From: Streblospio benedicti
Lineage: Eukaryota; Annelida; Polychaeta; Spionida; Spionidae
DNA: 64,000 nucleotides
Direction: 5' to 3'
Assembly: GCA_019095985.1 (NCBI GenBank)
Contig: CM032663.1
Span: 36,848,422 to 36,912,421, forward strand
In this document: one piece after another, positions 38,760 through 50,359 of the stretch
Position numbering within the stretch: the first letter of the stretch is position 1
Layout of the letters: the number at the start of each line of letters is the position of its first letter
The notes under the pieces: model-generated
What the model was told of the DNA's origin: nothing
The model's input: only the letters and a program-made list of their open reading frames with translations
Databases searched by the model: none
Made by a program: the position numbers and the translations under genes

Positions 38760-40547
38760 AGCTTTCAGAGATGGCAAGGCTCAAATACCCCAGATGTGAA
38801 GCTCAAGCCAATGTAGTAGGACGTTAAACACGCTACAGTGTTTTTAGCTGCACCCCACAAGTCTTGCCAGGCCTTTTAAGATGATCGCAGCTATTTATAT
38901 ATTGCATCATCCTAACACATTGGAGCCTTCAATACCCGGAATGGTATTTGATTGACCTTACAAACACAAATTGAACACAACTTGACAATGAATTAACACT
39001 CGCAAATGTATACTCTGTAGCAGAGGTGGTTCTTGCTTTAAATGAAACCAGTAAAAATAGATTTCACGAGCCTTGAACAACATAGTGCTGTATTATGTAC
39101 ATTACAACCATATAGCACAGGTCTCTCTGAATTTCATGTTCCAAGCTACTATCATGTATGGAAACTATGCGTCTGGAAAGTAAACATATGCATCATAGGC
39201 CTGAGAACATAACAGAATAGACTTATTAGGCAAAATACTCGCTAATATTGAAAACAGGGGTAGTCGCTTTCGAAAAGTCACCCTGTAGTGATGAAACATG
39301 CACATGGATCTATTGATTCAGTTGATTGAGGCTAGTGAGCCGGTTAGGGAGCTGGCCTACCCTGGATATGGCACCCTGGGGGCTGTGCAATTCCACAGCA
39401 ATCATTCTTACAAGCTCAATACATCCACAGTGTGCATGTACTTTACACCAGTTCATATATGAGCATACAGTAGTAAGGATTTGTTGCAATAGTTTGCATT
39501 GTAAAACAAAAACTAACAAGCAAAAAAAATAAAAAAAAAAAATAAAGAATGAGAAATAACAATTAAGATTTAAAACACCAAAAGTAGTCGTACAGTAAGA
39601 AATAAGGTTACATAGTGGACGTTTAGGTATTTACATTTTTTACTTTATCAAAATGTCTATTGGAATAAAACTTCTATTCTGAAGAATTTACCTCAATCAA
39701 CGCAAATCATTTTAAAAGTTTGATATTCTAAAACGCATTCATTGCTTTGCGCCATCAACGAAGACTAGATAAACTCAAACTCACTCTCTCGAATAGTTGG
39801 TCTCAAAATATGATTTTGCGGATGTATGTCTGTCTATGAGGGATTATATGTGCTCTCCGGAGCAGAGTAGGGAGTTAAACCACCACTTCCGCTGCAGAAC
39901 CGGTACTGGGATACTCTTAGTGTTTGTTTGTTGTTGTTTACCCAAATTTTTCATGCAAATGTCGTATACACTGTATGTGTATGTGGATTTTTCTTAAACA
40001 TCATAGATATATGATTTATTGCATTCATTATATGCAAAATAAAACCAAATATATCCCCAAAACTTGAGGTCTGTACATAGGGTGTAAATGATTATGGAAA
40101 CGTTAAAATGCTAGTCAAAGAGGAAAGGTATTCATGGTGGTGGTGAAGTGTTACTTCAGTGGCACAACCTATAGCTCCCCCCACCCCCTTACCCCTTTCT
40201 ATTAGCAGGTTACAGGATACTTCAACTGTCAAACGTATAGTAGTATTCCGTCAAGTTGATTGTTGTAAAGTGGTGTTGGAACCTAAGAGCACCGTGTTGT
40301 AAACATTTTGGTACAAATAAACAATAGATTTCACTGTTATATAAAGAGAAGATCTATACCACGCAAAATGTTAGATGGATTATGTGTAGATGTATGTGCT
40401 GGTGATATTACAATAATAGCTTAGCAAGTAGTAGCATGCATTATTTTGGTCCACAAAATTTCCATCCTCTAGCTATTTCGTCTGTCAAAACAATATATGT
40501 TGCTTGAAGGCATTGGGTTCGAAAGACTAAAGAGTACATTGTCGTTT
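38760..40547. other. Non-coding, nothing recognised
   Basis: AT-rich sequence with A-rich runs near 39520-39545; no frame, repeat or RNA gene can be supported. Confidence 0.35.
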
Positions 40548-40950
40548 CTATCCTGCCATTTCGATACCATTCTTATATGGATGTGAATGTTTGAAAATTG
40601 GTCCACACAAATNNNNNNNNNNNNNNNNNNNNNNNNNNNNNNNNNNNNNNNNNNNNNNNNNNNNNNNNNNNNNNNNNNNNNNNNNNNNNNNNNNNNNNNN
40701 NNNNNNNNNNNNACACCACAAATGTGAACAGTAAAAACTAGTGCAATAAGTCTTAAAAAGGTGAGTCTTAACATCATCGCTGCATGACTTAAAATTTCGA
40801 ATAACACTGTTGCCCCGAGAATATAAATTACAACGCAATTTAGAAATATCTGCGTCATCTTTACAATCACTTGTCATAATGATACCTAAATACTTATATT
40901 TGTCAACAGGTTTAACCGGCTGACCAAGAAGTAATAGTTTAGGTACACTA
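40548..40950 (-). mobile_element. LINE (non-LTR retrotransposon) fragment, split by the gap
   Basis: Minus-strand translation gives KYLGIIMTSDCKDDADISKL, then NLYSRGNSVIRNFKSCSDDV and THLFKTYCTSFYCSHLWC. This is the region just after the reverse transcriptase catalytic core in CR1-like and related LINE proteins (YLGxxI, later a CS..VK..LF..YC...Y...LW segment). Beyond the gap, VDQFSNIHIHIRMVSKWQDR fits the following C-terminal region. The catalytic YxDD part is not present in the window. Confidence 0.75.
40613..40712. other. Assembly gap, 100 N
   Basis: 100 unknown bases inside the LINE fragment. Confidence 0.99.
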
Positions 40951-41439
40951 GTATAATGACCTGTGGCTGCTGCAGGCGTGCGTCTGCACGTTGCGGCGAT
41001 AAAGGGTGTTTAATGGGCAGTGGTCACCTTTCTAAGGGTTCGCAAGAGGGCATGAAATACATGCATTGGGCGTGGGAAGGGTGGGGGGGGCATTGGTGCT
41101 GTAACACATATATATGTCTTTATGAATGGCCAAATGTAATTGTAATTCCACGTTTTGAGACATAGATGTCTGTGTGGGTAGATAATATTTATGCTCTTGC
41201 ATGTGCATGCACGAATGTAAGGAGATTGTGCTGCTGTTGCAGAGAAGCACACTGTGGTGTGGTCCTGTTAATATAGGTGATTACAATATTTCACGTCTAA
41301 GCCCCAAAAGATCTTTAGGCGTAATTTACTCTCGTGCCTTGTCTCAGAGCTATTTTGCTTTGTTTACACCAAAGGTAGTATAGTTTTTCCCGTATGAAAG
41401 CCAAAAGACAACAAACATTACGATACCTCTATAATCGCC

Positions 41440-41516
41440 CATGTCAATCAACAACCCTATGAAAATCAAGTATTTTGGTGGGGGAAGGGAGGGGCACCCC
41501 CTGGATCTGCCTATGC
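41440..41516 (-). repeat. CCACCAAAATACTT-type dispersed repeat
   Basis: Minus-strand CCCCCACCAAAATACTTGAT matches copies at about 13085 and 53907. It is flanked by CTGGATCTGCCTATGCATG, also present near the ends of the other copies. Confidence 0.6.
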
Positions 41517-41569
41517 ATGTTAATGAGGTTATAATTTCATAAGCCAATATGGGAGGTGTCTGTCCACAG

Positions 41570-41696
41570 GTCGGAGGGTCTGCTCGGTTTCTACAAGGGC
41601 TTCTTACCCAACTGGATGCGGATCGGACCTCACACCATCGTCACCTTCTTCATCTTCGAGCAGCTTAGAAAACTCATCGGCATGGCTCCTGTGTAA
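41570..41696 (+). CDS. Last exon of a mitochondrial carrier (SLC25 family)
   Basis: After an acceptor GTCCACAG, 41 residues read SEGLLGFYKGFLPNWMRIGP then HTIVTFFIFEQLRKLIGMAPV and stop. This is the C-terminal sixth helix of mitochondrial carriers, with the conserved GFYKGFxPxxxRxGP turn. The PHT-xxTF-xFEQ wording is closest to the dicarboxylate/oxoglutarate carrier branch. Such proteins exchange metabolites across the inner mitochondrial membrane. No upstream exons can be seen, although the gap at 40.6 kb may hide some; the exon enters at phase 2. It could be the end of a real gene or an orphan duplicated exon; the open frame and intact acceptor favour a real exon. Confidence 0.65.
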
Positions 41697-41699
41697 CAC

Positions 41700-43560
41700 A
41701 CGTCTTATTTTAGAGTTGCCAGCTGAGTAACCGTCAGATTTGTCAAGAAGAAATCAGGGGCCCCATGGGCTCCAGTGAAAGACTCCCGAATATGATAGAT
41801 CCGTGTATAGTATACGGATTGGATCCCGGCATTGGATATATGACTTTGTAATGGATCTAAATGGTTAATGAGTCACACGCTGATCTAATATGGATAAGAA
41901 TTCAAATGGATTGGTTATAGCGTGGTGCAACACTAGGAATTTCTGTGTATTGATGCAACTGATTGTAATTCATTTAGTTGTAATTCCTGAATTTTACAGG
42001 TAGATCCGATGTTGGTATAGTATCTAGATCCGACGGAGACTAATGTAACTTAGGATACAATAGATAAAACGAAGTAAAGGAAATTGCACAAACATGCTAA
42101 ATGTGTGTTGTGATAAGACATCCGATATATTAATACGCTAATTTTTTGACTTTGTTCGGCTATCTCCTTTTTAACCTGACTAGCTGGACGCCATCTTCAT
42201 TGTCAAAATGGCCCTGATGGTTGTTAATTAGCGGTTTTATAACAAAACTAGCAGACAGCGGCAGCCATGACAGCGTCATGTGGAGCAGTGTGACGTCATA
42301 AAGACGCCAAAGGCGTCACATGGGTTCAAATACTATGGATTACCACCACTTTACCAATTGGGTAATGTGTACATTAGAACCTTCAATCAAGACCACCTCT
42401 ATAACTACGCCACCTCTATTATAAGATGATTTATAACAGTCCCAAAGTCTCATAAAAGACCATTGCAAACGTCCCTAAAGAGACCACCCCTATATTAAAC
42501 GACTTGACGCCATTCGTTGGGCAATCTTAATAGGGATGTTCGGATCATGTCCAGATTAGCGGACCCAAATAAAATGCCTCAAAACAGAGGACGCACAAAA
42601 TGTAAGTCAATCTTTATAAAAAAAAATATACATGGTCCCTAACCCACCGGAACTACTCGGAAAGAACATATGACATGATGGCTAGACCTTTGCTGAAAGG
42701 AGAGTAAACGCAACGAGAGATGAAGGGAGAGGGCATTCCATAGTTTACAAACACATGGACGAGTAGAACACGCAGACAAGAGGCTGGCACGATAGGAGAG
42801 CAAACATCACCTTACAACCGCGCTACCCACCCACATTAGCCTTCTCTCGCATGCACTGTACCTATTTAACGTGTAGGTACCACGGAGCAGCCAGTTACGG
42901 ACGAGTTTGCTCAACATCCACCACCAGTCAGCTTCTCTGTCCACCGTGCCACAGACCAATAAACACCCCATTGACCAGACTTCCCCTCCCTGTGTGCATC
43001 ACTATTGGATACAATGGGCTTGAAGCCTTTGCCATCAGCGTTCATGGTCGTTTTACGTTGATATATCGCAGTTTGACGGCGGCTGGATTCTTTCATGCGC
43101 AGTCCGCCGCGATTGCCGGCGGAGGTCTTCAGATGGTCACTGTACAACCCCCCAGTAGATACCACCTTTATAAACAGACCACCTCTATGCATAACCTCCA
43201 ACTGAGAATACATTCTATAAAGAGACCACTTCGATCTAAAACATCTAAGGGAAGAGTCATTTTGACGACTATATAATGGAAGCTCATACTTGTATTTTAA
43301 TGAAGGTTTGGGACCAATATATCATCATAAAGATAGTGTATTTTTATAGAGATTGTTTTGTGGAAGGTAGTGCATTATGACCGACACTTATAAATGGCAT
43401 CTTTTGCTGATATGTTCTAGAGTCATGTACTGTTTGATTAACCAATATTGCTGCTAGAAAGTAAATTGAATTAGTATTTAAAATCACAAAAATGATTTAC
43501 AAATGTTTTTTTTCCCAAGAAGTGGCAAAATTAGAAGGAAATTGCATATAGCATTACACT
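41700..43560. other. Non-coding, nothing recognised
   Basis: No gene supported. There are scattered short inverted words (for example GACGCC/GGCGTC around 42290-42320) and a promiscuous open frame at 42851-43276 with no domain. Confidence 0.35.
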
Positions 43561-43569
43561 CTGGAAGCT

Positions 43570-43737
43570 AGGCCACTTTGATATAACAGATTGAGCACAA
43601 AAGGTTTGATGCCTGCGGTGTGTAGGACAAGACCTTGGGCCTAAATGCACTACAGTTGCGCACCTCAAAACTAGGCTTTGTCCTATACACCGCAGACATC
43701 AAACCTTTTGAGCTCAAACTGTGAAATTAAAGTGGGC
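43570..43737. mobile_element. Foldback element
   Basis: Arms at about 43570-43636 and 43672-43737 pair for about 65 bases (GGTTTGATGCCTGCGGTGTG and AGGACAA...GCCT with their complements). Loop is about 35 bp. Non-coding. Confidence 0.75.
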
Positions 43738-44730
43738 TATCTGCTAGTAGAGTTATGTCACAGCCTTCCCATTCACACGGCTTTCAAAGTCCATGTCCAT
43801 GGTATAAGTAATAAGTCCGAATAGATATAATTACAATAAGAATGCTATATTATATGTAAGAGCCATCGTCATATCTCACTGCAGAACATGGACTTTAAAG
43901 GCATACATGTAGTCAACCAGGCGGACATTCTTGCGTTCGTAAGTCCCCACCCCCTGGAAAATCCCCCCCCCCGACGGAAAGTAAATGAGTAACACTGCAG
44001 ATGTGGGTTGACCAGAACTAGTAAAGGCCGGGTGAGCACTCGGAACTACTTGGAATTGTTTCGGTAATGGTTTCAACAGACCTCGGATCGATGGATCCGA
44101 TGGAAACCATTTTGGAACTAGATTTATGTTGCTTTCCTTCACGGGTAATGTTCCGATTTAGTGTAAAGATAACACTAGCTATGCACGAGTGGTGTCTTAT
44201 GTGCACAGGTGACCATTGCCTTTTATCTCTCCACTTGTTTGTCTATTTTCAAAACTTTATGGTGTTTACTGTTTGTGCACCTCATGATGTGCAGACTCCC
44301 GATTCGAATCTTCCAGGCTTGATAACGTCAATTGGGTTGCATAGCCAGTTGTTATGAATGATTCCATGCCATTTTAACTACAATCCATTTCATTAGACAC
44401 ATTGAATACGCACTAACAATACACGTGTACACTAAAATGCCCAAAATTTAGACTATCAATAAAATATCTGACTTGTTTACAATAATGTTAATGCCAGGGG
44501 CCATGAGGTAAAGATGACCAAGGCAATTCTACGAATAACGTTCTCTCCTTTAACGTTTAACGTTTCTTTATTCTACGTATAACGTTTGCTCACCTAGGTT
44601 ACACGTGTGACGACACACATTCAACATTTGTGAGATAGTTCTGAAAGCAAGATAGAGGCTGTAATTTCGCAGATTGTAATTTAAATTTGATTTAGCGTTG
44701 ATCATTAGTTGTCACTTGTACAAAATCAAG

Positions 44731-47413
44731 ATGGCGAATTCATCTAACTGGCGTGCTCATTGGCACGAACAAAGAAAAGCAAAGGCGGTGGCAAAAAGGG
44801 AGAAAAAAGAACAAAGGCGTGTTCAAAAGCTGGAAAAGGAAAAATTAAAGTAAGAGAGGAAAGAGCTGAAACAAGAGCAGCAAAAGTTGAAGGAGAGGGA
44901 TGGCACCCAGGAAGGAGGATGTTTTGCGTGGTTAGGTGCATTGTTTAGAAGTGGTAGGTAACAATTAATTTTTTGTATGTTTGTATTTAATCAATCCATC
45001 GCCCTGGTTGTGTTTTGTTAAATGATATTGAATTTTCGTTTTATTTATTTTTCTTCGTCAAAAAAAGCATTAAGTGAATCATTAACTAAGTACATGTAAA
45101 ATGAATTGGAAGATAATAACATAGGTAGGTTAATACATATATAAGTAATATAAACTAACAATATCGATAACTGAACTATATAAATAATAGATAAATGAAA
45201 ATATATTGAGGCATTTTCATTGTTCCCATATTTATCTAATAATATTTTGACTACGTAACACTGGACATTGAATAAGAGTAATGTAAGACGTTGTCAACAA
45301 TAACTTCCCCTGTTTTATAGGGAAAGGAAAACGCAGCAAAAAAGAACCAAGTGGCGACCCTTCAAAACATGAAGCTCGTCACAGAAGCCCTATAATATTC
45401 TATACCCGTGTGAGGCAAGAAGATGATGATACAGAAGTCATCGAATCTGTCGCTGAATGTTTCATGGAAACAATGGAGAGACATGGAAACACACAGTTGA
45501 GTGCAGTAGATCTAAAGCAAGATTATTATGCAGTCCTAAATGATAAGGATGAACACACTGGATCGGTTGATGAAAGCATGAATGAAATCAGTTCGAACAA
45601 TGATGTGGTGTCTGAAGCGAACATTGAGTGTTGTATGGAAGCAGTGATCCAGAAGAATTACGTGAACAGAGTCAACAGCGATGCTGGCTCTAAATCTGAA
45701 ATGATTGAAAGGCGACTGGGAAAAGATGTTACTAGAGCCAACAGTGATTTGGTATCTGCAAGAGAAATGATTGAAAGAAAAATGAAGAACAGCGTCAATA
45801 GAGTAAAAAGTGATGAGTGCTCTGCACCTGAAATGGTCGATAAAAGAATGAAGAAAGGTTTTAATGGAGACGACAGTGATTTGGTATCTGGAAAGGAATT
45901 GCTTGATGGAAGAATGGATACGGAGATTGGTGTGAATAATGATATGGTGCTTACAACAGAAATGATTGATCGCAAAATGAAGATGGACGTGGGCAGAGTT
46001 CACAGTGATATAGACGCGGCACGGGAAATGATTGAAAGAAGAATGCAGAAAGATGTCGGCAGAGTGAGCAGTGATATAGGCTCGGCACAGGCAACAATTG
46101 TGCACTCAGATGAGCAAGATGCAGATGACGATATAGACAAACAACAGAAAGATGAGCAAGTTAATGGGAAAATAGATGAGCAAAATGCACATACTGCGAT
46201 AGATGAACAGCATGAATATGAACAAGTTAGTGAGCATGTAGATGAGCAAACCACAGATGATTTATGCTTTTGGGGGAAAGGAAAACGCAGCAAAGAAGAA
46301 CCAAGTGGCGATTCCTCAAAATATGAAGCTCATGACAGAAGCCCTATGATATTCCATACCCGTGTCAAACAAGAAGATGATAAAGTAGTCATCGAATCTG
46401 TCGCTGAGTTTCACACGGTGTTAATGGTCAAGAGACAAGGAAATATGCAGAGTGATTTAAATGCACTTGAACTTATAAATGATTATTTGGCAGTTGATAA
46501 GGGAAAACTCAATGAAAGAGTAAGCAAAACAACGGAAATGATTGATCGCAAAATGAAGAAGAACGTGAACAGTGATATAGTCACTCCACGGGAAATGATT
46601 AATACAAGAATGAAGAAAGATATCAACAGAGTCAGCAGTGACGTGGACCCACGGGCAACAATTGTGCAGTCAGATCAGCCAGATGTGGATGACGATATAG
46701 ACAAACAGCATGAAGATGAACAGGTTAGTGAGAAAATAGATGAGCAAAATGCAGATACTAAGATGGATGATCAACGTGAAGATGAGCAAGTTAGTGAGAA
46801 AATAGATCGGCAAGGTGCATATGAGACAACAAAAAGACAAATTAAATATGAGAAAGTAAAACCACGAATGAGTTATTATCAAGACGCAATTGTGCAAGTA
46901 GACGAGGAAGATATAGATGAGCAAAGTTTACATGAAACATTAGCTGTTAGTGAACATATGCATGCGCAAAGTTTAGATGAGCAAACAGATGATGACCAAG
47001 AGATCTTTGAGCAAAACAAGTTTACAGAAAAATTGAAATATATTGATGAAGTGGAGGTCATCAAGAAGTGTAAGAGTAAAGAGAATATTGAACATCTTGT
47101 CAATGGCGATTGTGTTGGTTTCGATGCACCAGACTTTGCTGTTTGGAGTCTTGATGATGGTGTAAAAACGATGAGTGAAGACATGGCTGCTGCACATGAA
47201 GCACTTGAAACGATAGACATGGATGAGTACATTAACCAATGTGAGAGACTTATCAACGATCACAAAGACTTCCAAGATGATGCTAGCTTTGGCCAGTATT
47301 TTAGATTCGAGCTGGCTGCATACCTAGCGCGACAAGGGCTCACACAAAAAGATATCGAGGTAATCACTGGAATACTCTTGGAAGATGTATCGCCGATTAT
47401 GGCGATTTGGTAG
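44731..47413 (+). CDS. Acidic repeat protein of unknown family, two exons
   Basis: The main exon reads from an acceptor (TTTTATAG, exon from 45321) to TAG at 47411-47413; its first ATG (45410) gives 667 residues. An upstream exon (44731-44953, from MANSSNWRAHWHEQ, highly charged coiled coil) ends at a GTAGGT donor whose phase matches, but its frame looks interrupted. Internal repeats are plain: GKGKRSKKEPSGD and the next 40 residues occur near the start and again at about residue 290; a 29-residue EMIERRMKKDV...SD module recurs about eight times; IDEQ/DEQVSEKIDEQ heptad-like units recur mid-protein. The C-terminal 90 residues (VWSLDDGVKTMSEDMAAAHE to LEDVSPIMAIW) look globular. I recognise no domain: no transposase, nuclease or polymerase motif. 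It lies inside long inverted repeats, so it may belong to an unclassified mobile element or be a host gene caught in a palindromic duplication. Confidence 0.6.
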
Positions 47414-48779
47414 ATGGGACTTGTTAGACAATCACACCTCGGCGCGTAAGCTCACGTGCTTAATGACCTTCGGGTCAGGATGGAAGCTTCCGGGCCCGAA
47501 ACGCACATATATTATTTTTTTTGTTCTTGTTATTGTTATATGTTTTGCTATTTTACTTATAATTGTTTTTATTTTTTTTTCATGTTTACACTTAATGTCA
47601 TTCAAATATAATAATTCAAATGTTATGCAAATACAATAGGCACAGAAAAAGAAAAGTTTCTAATGAAATAAAATAAACCAAATAAAGGTGCTAGCAACTG
47701 CACTTTTTATAACTATTTGTTCTCAGTTTGTTATCAATATACATTTACAACTTATGACTGCCATGCGAATACACCAACGTAAAGTGCTCAAGCAAATGAC
47801 TGTGGGTTGAGTTAGTGGTCACTTTACATCTAGTATGAGCGATGACCACGCCAATGCAAGATTAAGATAATTGAGCGTCACAGACGTATGATCATGAACG
47901 ACATTATTGTTCTTTGTATTTTTTAGAGTAATTGATGATGAAAAGCTCAAATATTTAGTCAGAGACACATAGACTAGGTCTAAGACTAACAATGTGTTTA
48001 TTAATTTGCCCAAATAGTATAACTGTCTCTTCACATGGGTTCCATGGTATGCCATTTGTTACAAAATGTTACAAAATTTACAATCGCAAAAATCAAGAAT
48101 TTACTTACAACGGGTCGCAAGAATACAATGCAAATACATGTCAAGAACACAATATTTTGTTCAGGATGAACTGAATACGTCCTGTGATTAAGACAAGAAC
48201 TTCAAAGGTGTTGATACCAACAGTAATCGTTCTCCACATTGTAAACACATGCTGCATTTAAAAAATACAGATGGGATGATCGTATAGACAAACAGCAACG
48301 TTCAACGAAGGCAACAATGAGGAAATGCAGTATTGATAAACAAGTCAACGTGATTTTATTGATAGAGAATTTTGGGCATTTTAGTGTACAAAAGACAAAT
48401 TATTGTAAGTGCGTATTCAACGTATCTAATGAAATGGATTGTAGTTAAAATGGCATGGACGACATAGATTCAATGGTGTTACATTTGATATTTTGTTAGT
48501 GAACATAATTGATGATTGAAAAGTGGTGAGCAAAGATTTTAGTCACCATTTACATCGACTACTGACTAAGATGAAACAGGTGGTTCCATTGTAATTACAA
48601 AGAATATTAACATCTGTTCACATGTGTTCCATGTGATGACCAGATTTTGGCCATAGAATGGCTTGATTTTGTAAATTCATGAAGAATCATCAAATTTACA
48701 TGAAACCCAAAACTAAAGAAATACAATTAACAAATATGAGAGATGTCAAAGCTAACACAATATTTTGTTCAGGATTTTA

Positions 48780-48900
48780 AAAAATCAGCAGTGGAAAGCT
48801 TCAAGACCTGTAAATACCTTGGTAATATCGTTCTGACAAAATGGTTCAAACAAACGAAAATAGAGAGGACTTTAAAAAAATTAAATCAGAAAAGGACACA
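48780..48900 (+). repeat. Possible tiny LINE-like scrap
   Basis: The frame FKTCKYLGNIVLTKWFKQTK resembles the YKYLGxxI segment of LINE proteins, but only about 35 codons are readable. Confidence 0.2.
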
Positions 48901-50251
48901 GTCAGAAAATTGAGGTAACAAATTATTTTGGAAACAATCGACGTTATATTTTATTATTCTAAATTTTTTTTTTAACATTTCATGTTTACACTGTAATGTC
49001 ATTCAAAGAAAAGTAACATAAAGAAATGGAAAAACAAAAATGGCATAAATCATTCAAACCAAATGGATCACAGCAAACACTTTCAAGCCTGGTTCTCAGT
49101 TTGTTATCATTAATCTCCTTGAGGTACACAAACCGTAAACACCATTCGTTTGAAAATAACAAACAAAATTGGAGATTTTGGTCACTTAAATCTAGTATGA
49201 GCGATGACCACGCAGAAGATTAAGATAATTAGCAATTGTTATCTGAACGACATTAGGTACAATTTTTCTTAATCGATGATGAAAAGCCAACATAGTTCCA
49301 AAATGGTCCACATCGACTCAATGTGTGGTTGTACATTCAGTTGAATATCCATATATTTAGTACGGATGTTAGTATACAGAACTGTATCCAACCCTTTAAG
49401 GACTCATTTAACAGTCGGTATTGTTTTGTTACTCAGAAATTTTATGTATTGTTATAGTTATTTTGTTACAGGTCAATTGTTATGCTCCCATGACCATAAC
49501 CATCCTAATAGTGATTAAAATGTAACTTTCATTTTATAACAAAATATGCAACCCAATTGTCATCAAGCCTGGAAGATTCGCACCGGGAGTCTGCACATCA
49601 TGAGGTGCACAAAACAGTAAACACCAGGTATGAAAATAGACAAACAAGTGGAGAGATAAAGGGCAATGGTCTACCCATTTTTACTTTAAAGACAATTAGT
49701 TCTGCATTTTTGCTAAATGTTATCTTTTACACTAAATCGAACATTATGTATACAAAAGCAACATAGTTCCAAATGGTTTCCATCGGATCACATCTTTTGT
49801 TGAGCTCATAAACATTCCAGTAGTTTTAAAGTGCTCTCACGGCCTTTACTAGTCTCGGGTCAATTTTTCCAGAAATTTTTTACTCAGCAAGTTTCCTTCG
49901 GGGTTCAGGTAAGTTTTACCTCAAGAAATCATTTACATTGCACATTATAACTAATTGTTTGTAGGTCAGTTAATATGCAATTTAGTACTTTAACCATCCT
50001 AATGTATCCAATGTAAGGAGAAAGCAGTTTTGTTGACAAATTCTATCAAAATACACTTTTCAAATCACAATGTCCTGATGCTTTTAGTTTCGCATTTTTT
50101 TCCAAAATTAAAATCGTTATTGCTAATTATCCGCAAGGTATACTTTGGTATACTTCAGGATTTGTGTTTTCTAGATTTTTATCTATCCTACCCATTTTTT
50201 ACCTGCTTTAAAGCAATTAGTTCTACCATTTTTGCTAAAATGATTCGCCTA

Positions 50252-50356
50252 TTTATGGACCATACAAAAGATCATGTATACAATTTCGGTACAGTCAAAA
50301 TTAACATTGACTGAATTTTTCATTGTATTTGTATGATCTTTTGTATGGTCCATAAA
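50252..50356. mobile_element. Short foldback element
   Basis: TTTATGGACCATACAAAAGATC at about 50252 pairs with its complement ending at 50356, around a loop of about 40 bp. Confidence 0.65.
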
Positions 50357-50359
50357 CCA

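Larger units (their letters stand above)
44005..49880. repeat. Unit bounded by about 0.5-kb imperfect inverted repeats
   Basis: The left arm (about 44005-44490) is found inverted on the right in two pieces. Positions 44355-44490 match 48338-48478, for example CTAAAATGCCCAAAATT and GGATTGTAGTTAAAATGGCA. Positions 44005-44345 match 49535-49880, for example ACTAGTAAAGGCC, GATCCGATGGAAACCATTT and TCATCAAGCCTGGAAGATTC. The interruption of about 1.06 kb in the right arm (48480-49535) contains diverged copies of 47819-48480 (AAATCTAGTATGAGCGATGACCACGC and CAATATTTTGTTCAGGAT recur), so the right side has been tandemly duplicated. The unit encloses the acidic repeat-protein gene. No target duplication could be fixed at the outer ends. 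Confidence 0.65.

Noticed and set aside
42851-43276. 141-codon open frame
   Set aside because: No domain, no splice-site support and ordinary codon content; probably chance.
44005-49880. RAG-like, Polinton-like or other known large transposon
   Set aside because: No transposase, polymerase, integrase or capsid motif is visible and no target duplication could be fixed; left unclassified.
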